Origin: an uncultured Rubrivivax sp.
Lineage (GTDB): Bacteria; Pseudomonadota; Gammaproteobacteria; Burkholderiales; Burkholderiaceae_C
DNA length: 18,031 nucleotides
Assembly: GCA_937975735.1 (NCBI GenBank)
Contig: CALJUI010000005.1
Location: 1 to 18,031 of the forward strand
Direction of reading: 5' to 3'
Position 1 is the stretch's first letter, and every line of letters starts with the position of its first letter. The position numbers and the translations under genes are program-made. Shown here piece after piece: positions 16,778-18,031 of the stretch. The notes beneath the pieces were generated by a model. The model ran no database searches. It worked only from the letters and a program-made list of their open reading frames with translations, and was not told where the DNA came from.

Positions 16778-16830
16778 GGGTTCGGGGGGTCCTTGGGTGA
16801 ATTAAGGGGGGTGAAGGAAGACGGCGCGCA

Positions 16831-18031
16831 TCAGGTCGCGGGCTGGGCCTTGGACGGCGCGGCCTGCGGGGCCGGCGCGGTGGTCGCCGAGGGTGCCGGG
16901 CGGGCGGTCAGCCGGCGCAGCAGGCCGATGGGCCCACGGTCGGCCCAGTGGCGGTGGCCGCCGCGCGCGCCGGGCGTGCGGGCCTTGCCCAGCGCCTGCG
17001 TCATGCGGTCGAGCACGATGGCCATCAGCACGATGCCGACGCCGCCGACGGTGGCCAGGCCCATGTCGAGCCGGCCGATGCCGCGCAGCACCATCTGGCC
17101 CAGGCCGCCGACGGCGATCATCGACGCGATCACGACCATCGACAGCGACAGCATCAGCGTCTGGTTGACGCCGGCCATGATGGTCGGCATCGCCAGCGGC
17201 AGCTGCACCTTGGTCAGCAGCTGCCAGGGCGAGGCGCCGAACGAGCGCGAGGCCTCGATCAGGTCCGGCCGCACCTGCCGGATGCCGAGGTTCGTCAAAC
17301 GGATCAGCGGCGGCAGCGCGAACACGATCGTCACGACCACGCCCGGCACGTTGCCGATGCCGAACAGCATCACCACCGGCACCAGGTAGACGAAGGCCGG
17401 CGTCGTCTGCATCGCGTCCAGCAGTGGGCGCATCGCGCTGTGCAGCCGGTCGCTGCGCGCGACCGCGATGCCCAGCGGCAGCCCGATCAGCAGGCAGAAG
17501 AAGACGGCGGTCAGCACCAGCGCCAGCGTGACCATGGCCTCGGGCCAGGCGCCGATCAGGCCGATCAGCAGGAAGGACACGAGCGTGCCGGCGGCCAGCA
17601 GCCGGCCGCTGCTCTGCCAGGCCAGCAGGGCCAGCAGCAGCAGCATCAGCGGCGCCGGCACGGCCAGCAGCGCGGCCTCGATGCCGCCGAGTGTGCTGTC
17701 GATCGGCACGCGAACGGCCTGGAAGAAGGGGCGGAAGTTGTCGACCACCCAGGCCAGGCCGTTGTCGACCCAGACGTTGAGCGGGATCACGGCCTCGTTG
17801 AACGGTTGCAGCCAGTCGAAGGCTGTCGCCGGCGCATCGGTCGGGGCCGTGCCCAGCCAGTCGCTGCCGGTCGCGGCGGGCTGCGCGGCGGCGGCGTCCG
17901 GGTTGCCGGCCGGCGCGCCCGTGGCCCAGGGGTTGTCGGTCGCGGCCGGTGCGGTCGGCTCGGACGGCGGCGGGGGATCGGACGCGGGCCGTGGAGGGGA
18001 GGCGTGTAGGTCTGGGGGGTCGCCGTCTATT
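16831..18031 (-). CDS. proW: Glycine betaine/L-proline ABC transporter permease ProW (5' end missing)
   Basis: This is the inner-membrane permease of the ProVWX importer. The frame is open to the window edge, with no in-frame ATG, GTG or TTG between 17791 and 18031, so the true start lies outside. The GTG at 17790 is an internal Val. About 399 residues are visible against 354 in E. coli ProW. The homologous core includes FRPFFQAVRVPID, LLDAMQTTPAFVYLVP, MLFGIGNVPGVVVTI, the EAA loop EASRSFGASPWQLL and MASVVIASMIAVGG-type helix residues. The cytoplasmic N-terminus is long and Pro/Ala-rich, with NPW and two DWL motifs as in E. coli. A Pro/Ala-rich C-tail (~30 residues) is added after the core. 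The ATPase gene proV is expected just beyond the window. Confidence 0.94.
   Translation of the reverse strand, partial: IDGDPPDLHASPPRPASDPPPPSEPTAPAATDNPWATGAPAGNPDAAAAQPAATGSDWLGTAPTDAPATAFDWLQPFNEAVIPLNVWVDNGLAWVVDNFRPFFQAVRVPIDSTLGGIEAALLAVPAPLMLLLLALLAWQSSGRLLAAGTLVSFLLIGLIGAWPEAMVTLALVLTAVFFCLLIGLPLGIAVARSDRLHSAMRPLLDAMQTTPAFVYLVPVVMLFGIGNVPGVVVTIVFALPPLIRLTNLGIRQVRPDLIEASRSFGASPWQLLTKVQLPLAMPTIMAGVNQTLMLSLSMVVIASMIAVGGLGQMVLRGIGRLDMGLATVGGVGIVLMAIVLDRMTQALGKARTPGARGGHRHWADRGPIGLLRRLTARPAPSATTAPAPQAAPSKAQPAT

Noticed and set aside
17788..17790. GTG as start of ProW
   Set aside because: The upstream frame continues without a stop and encodes NPW and DWL motifs found in the N-terminus of E. 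coli ProW, so the gene extends beyond the window.

Overview
The window is high-GC, densely packed DNA with long spurious antisense reading frames. It most likely comes from a betaproteobacterium of the order Burkholderiales (Rubrivivax/Leptothrix/Methylibium-like). The reasons are a PEP-CTERM exosortase-substrate protein, a DUF3014 protein, a SHP/DHC redox cluster with a QseBC-type two-component system, and a ProWX osmolyte transporter. This placement is inference from gene content; there is no rRNA in the window. No tRNA, rRNA, insertion sequence, phage gene or CRISPR array was seen.

Left part (1-2108, + strand): the 3' end of an enoyl-CoA hydratase-family gene, an acyl-CoA dehydrogenase, and a YciH/SUI1 (eIF1-like) gene, tightly coupled (1-nt gap, then a TGATG overlap). 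They converge on a minus-strand pair (4017-2116): an isocitrate dehydrogenase of the long Thermus type and a small VOC-fold protein.

Central part (2542-7847): a TCA-cycle block. The isocitrate dehydrogenase gene and a LysR regulator diverge from a 96-bp intergenic region rich in nested dyads. The regulator gene then runs tail to tail into acnA (aconitase), the two stop codons sharing the same CTAG. The LysR gene therefore lies between the genes of two consecutive enzymes, citrate to isocitrate to 2-oxoglutarate. The dehydrogenase carries Asp-Ile where NADP enzymes carry Lys-Tyr, so NAD+ use is predicted.

7848-8210 is the only long gap between genes. It holds the acnA leader (a dyad, a candidate -10 and a good SD) and, facing the other way, a near-consensus sigma-54 (-24/-12) promoter with an upstream dyad. 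These precede a small secreted PEP-CTERM protein, which is closed by a strong hairpin terminator.

Right part (18031-8819, all on the minus strand), read in transcription order: proW (5' end outside the window) and proX of a glycine betaine/proline ABC importer. Next comes a complete SHP (O2/NO-binding cytochrome c), DHC (diheme cytochrome c) and cytochrome b561-like module with its response regulator and sensor kinase. A DUF3014 membrane-anchored protein follows, then a Na+-coupled BCCT betaine/choline transporter overlapping a MarC-family membrane protein. A redox-sensing operon is thus sandwiched between two osmoprotectant uptake systems.

I see no wholly unknown multi-gene system. The points most worth a second look are the sigma-54 promoter and candidate activator site at the PEP-CTERM gene, the predicted NAD-dependent Thermus-type IDH with the shared TCA regulator, and the SHP module with acidic/His-rich segments in both its sensor kinase and its cytochrome b.
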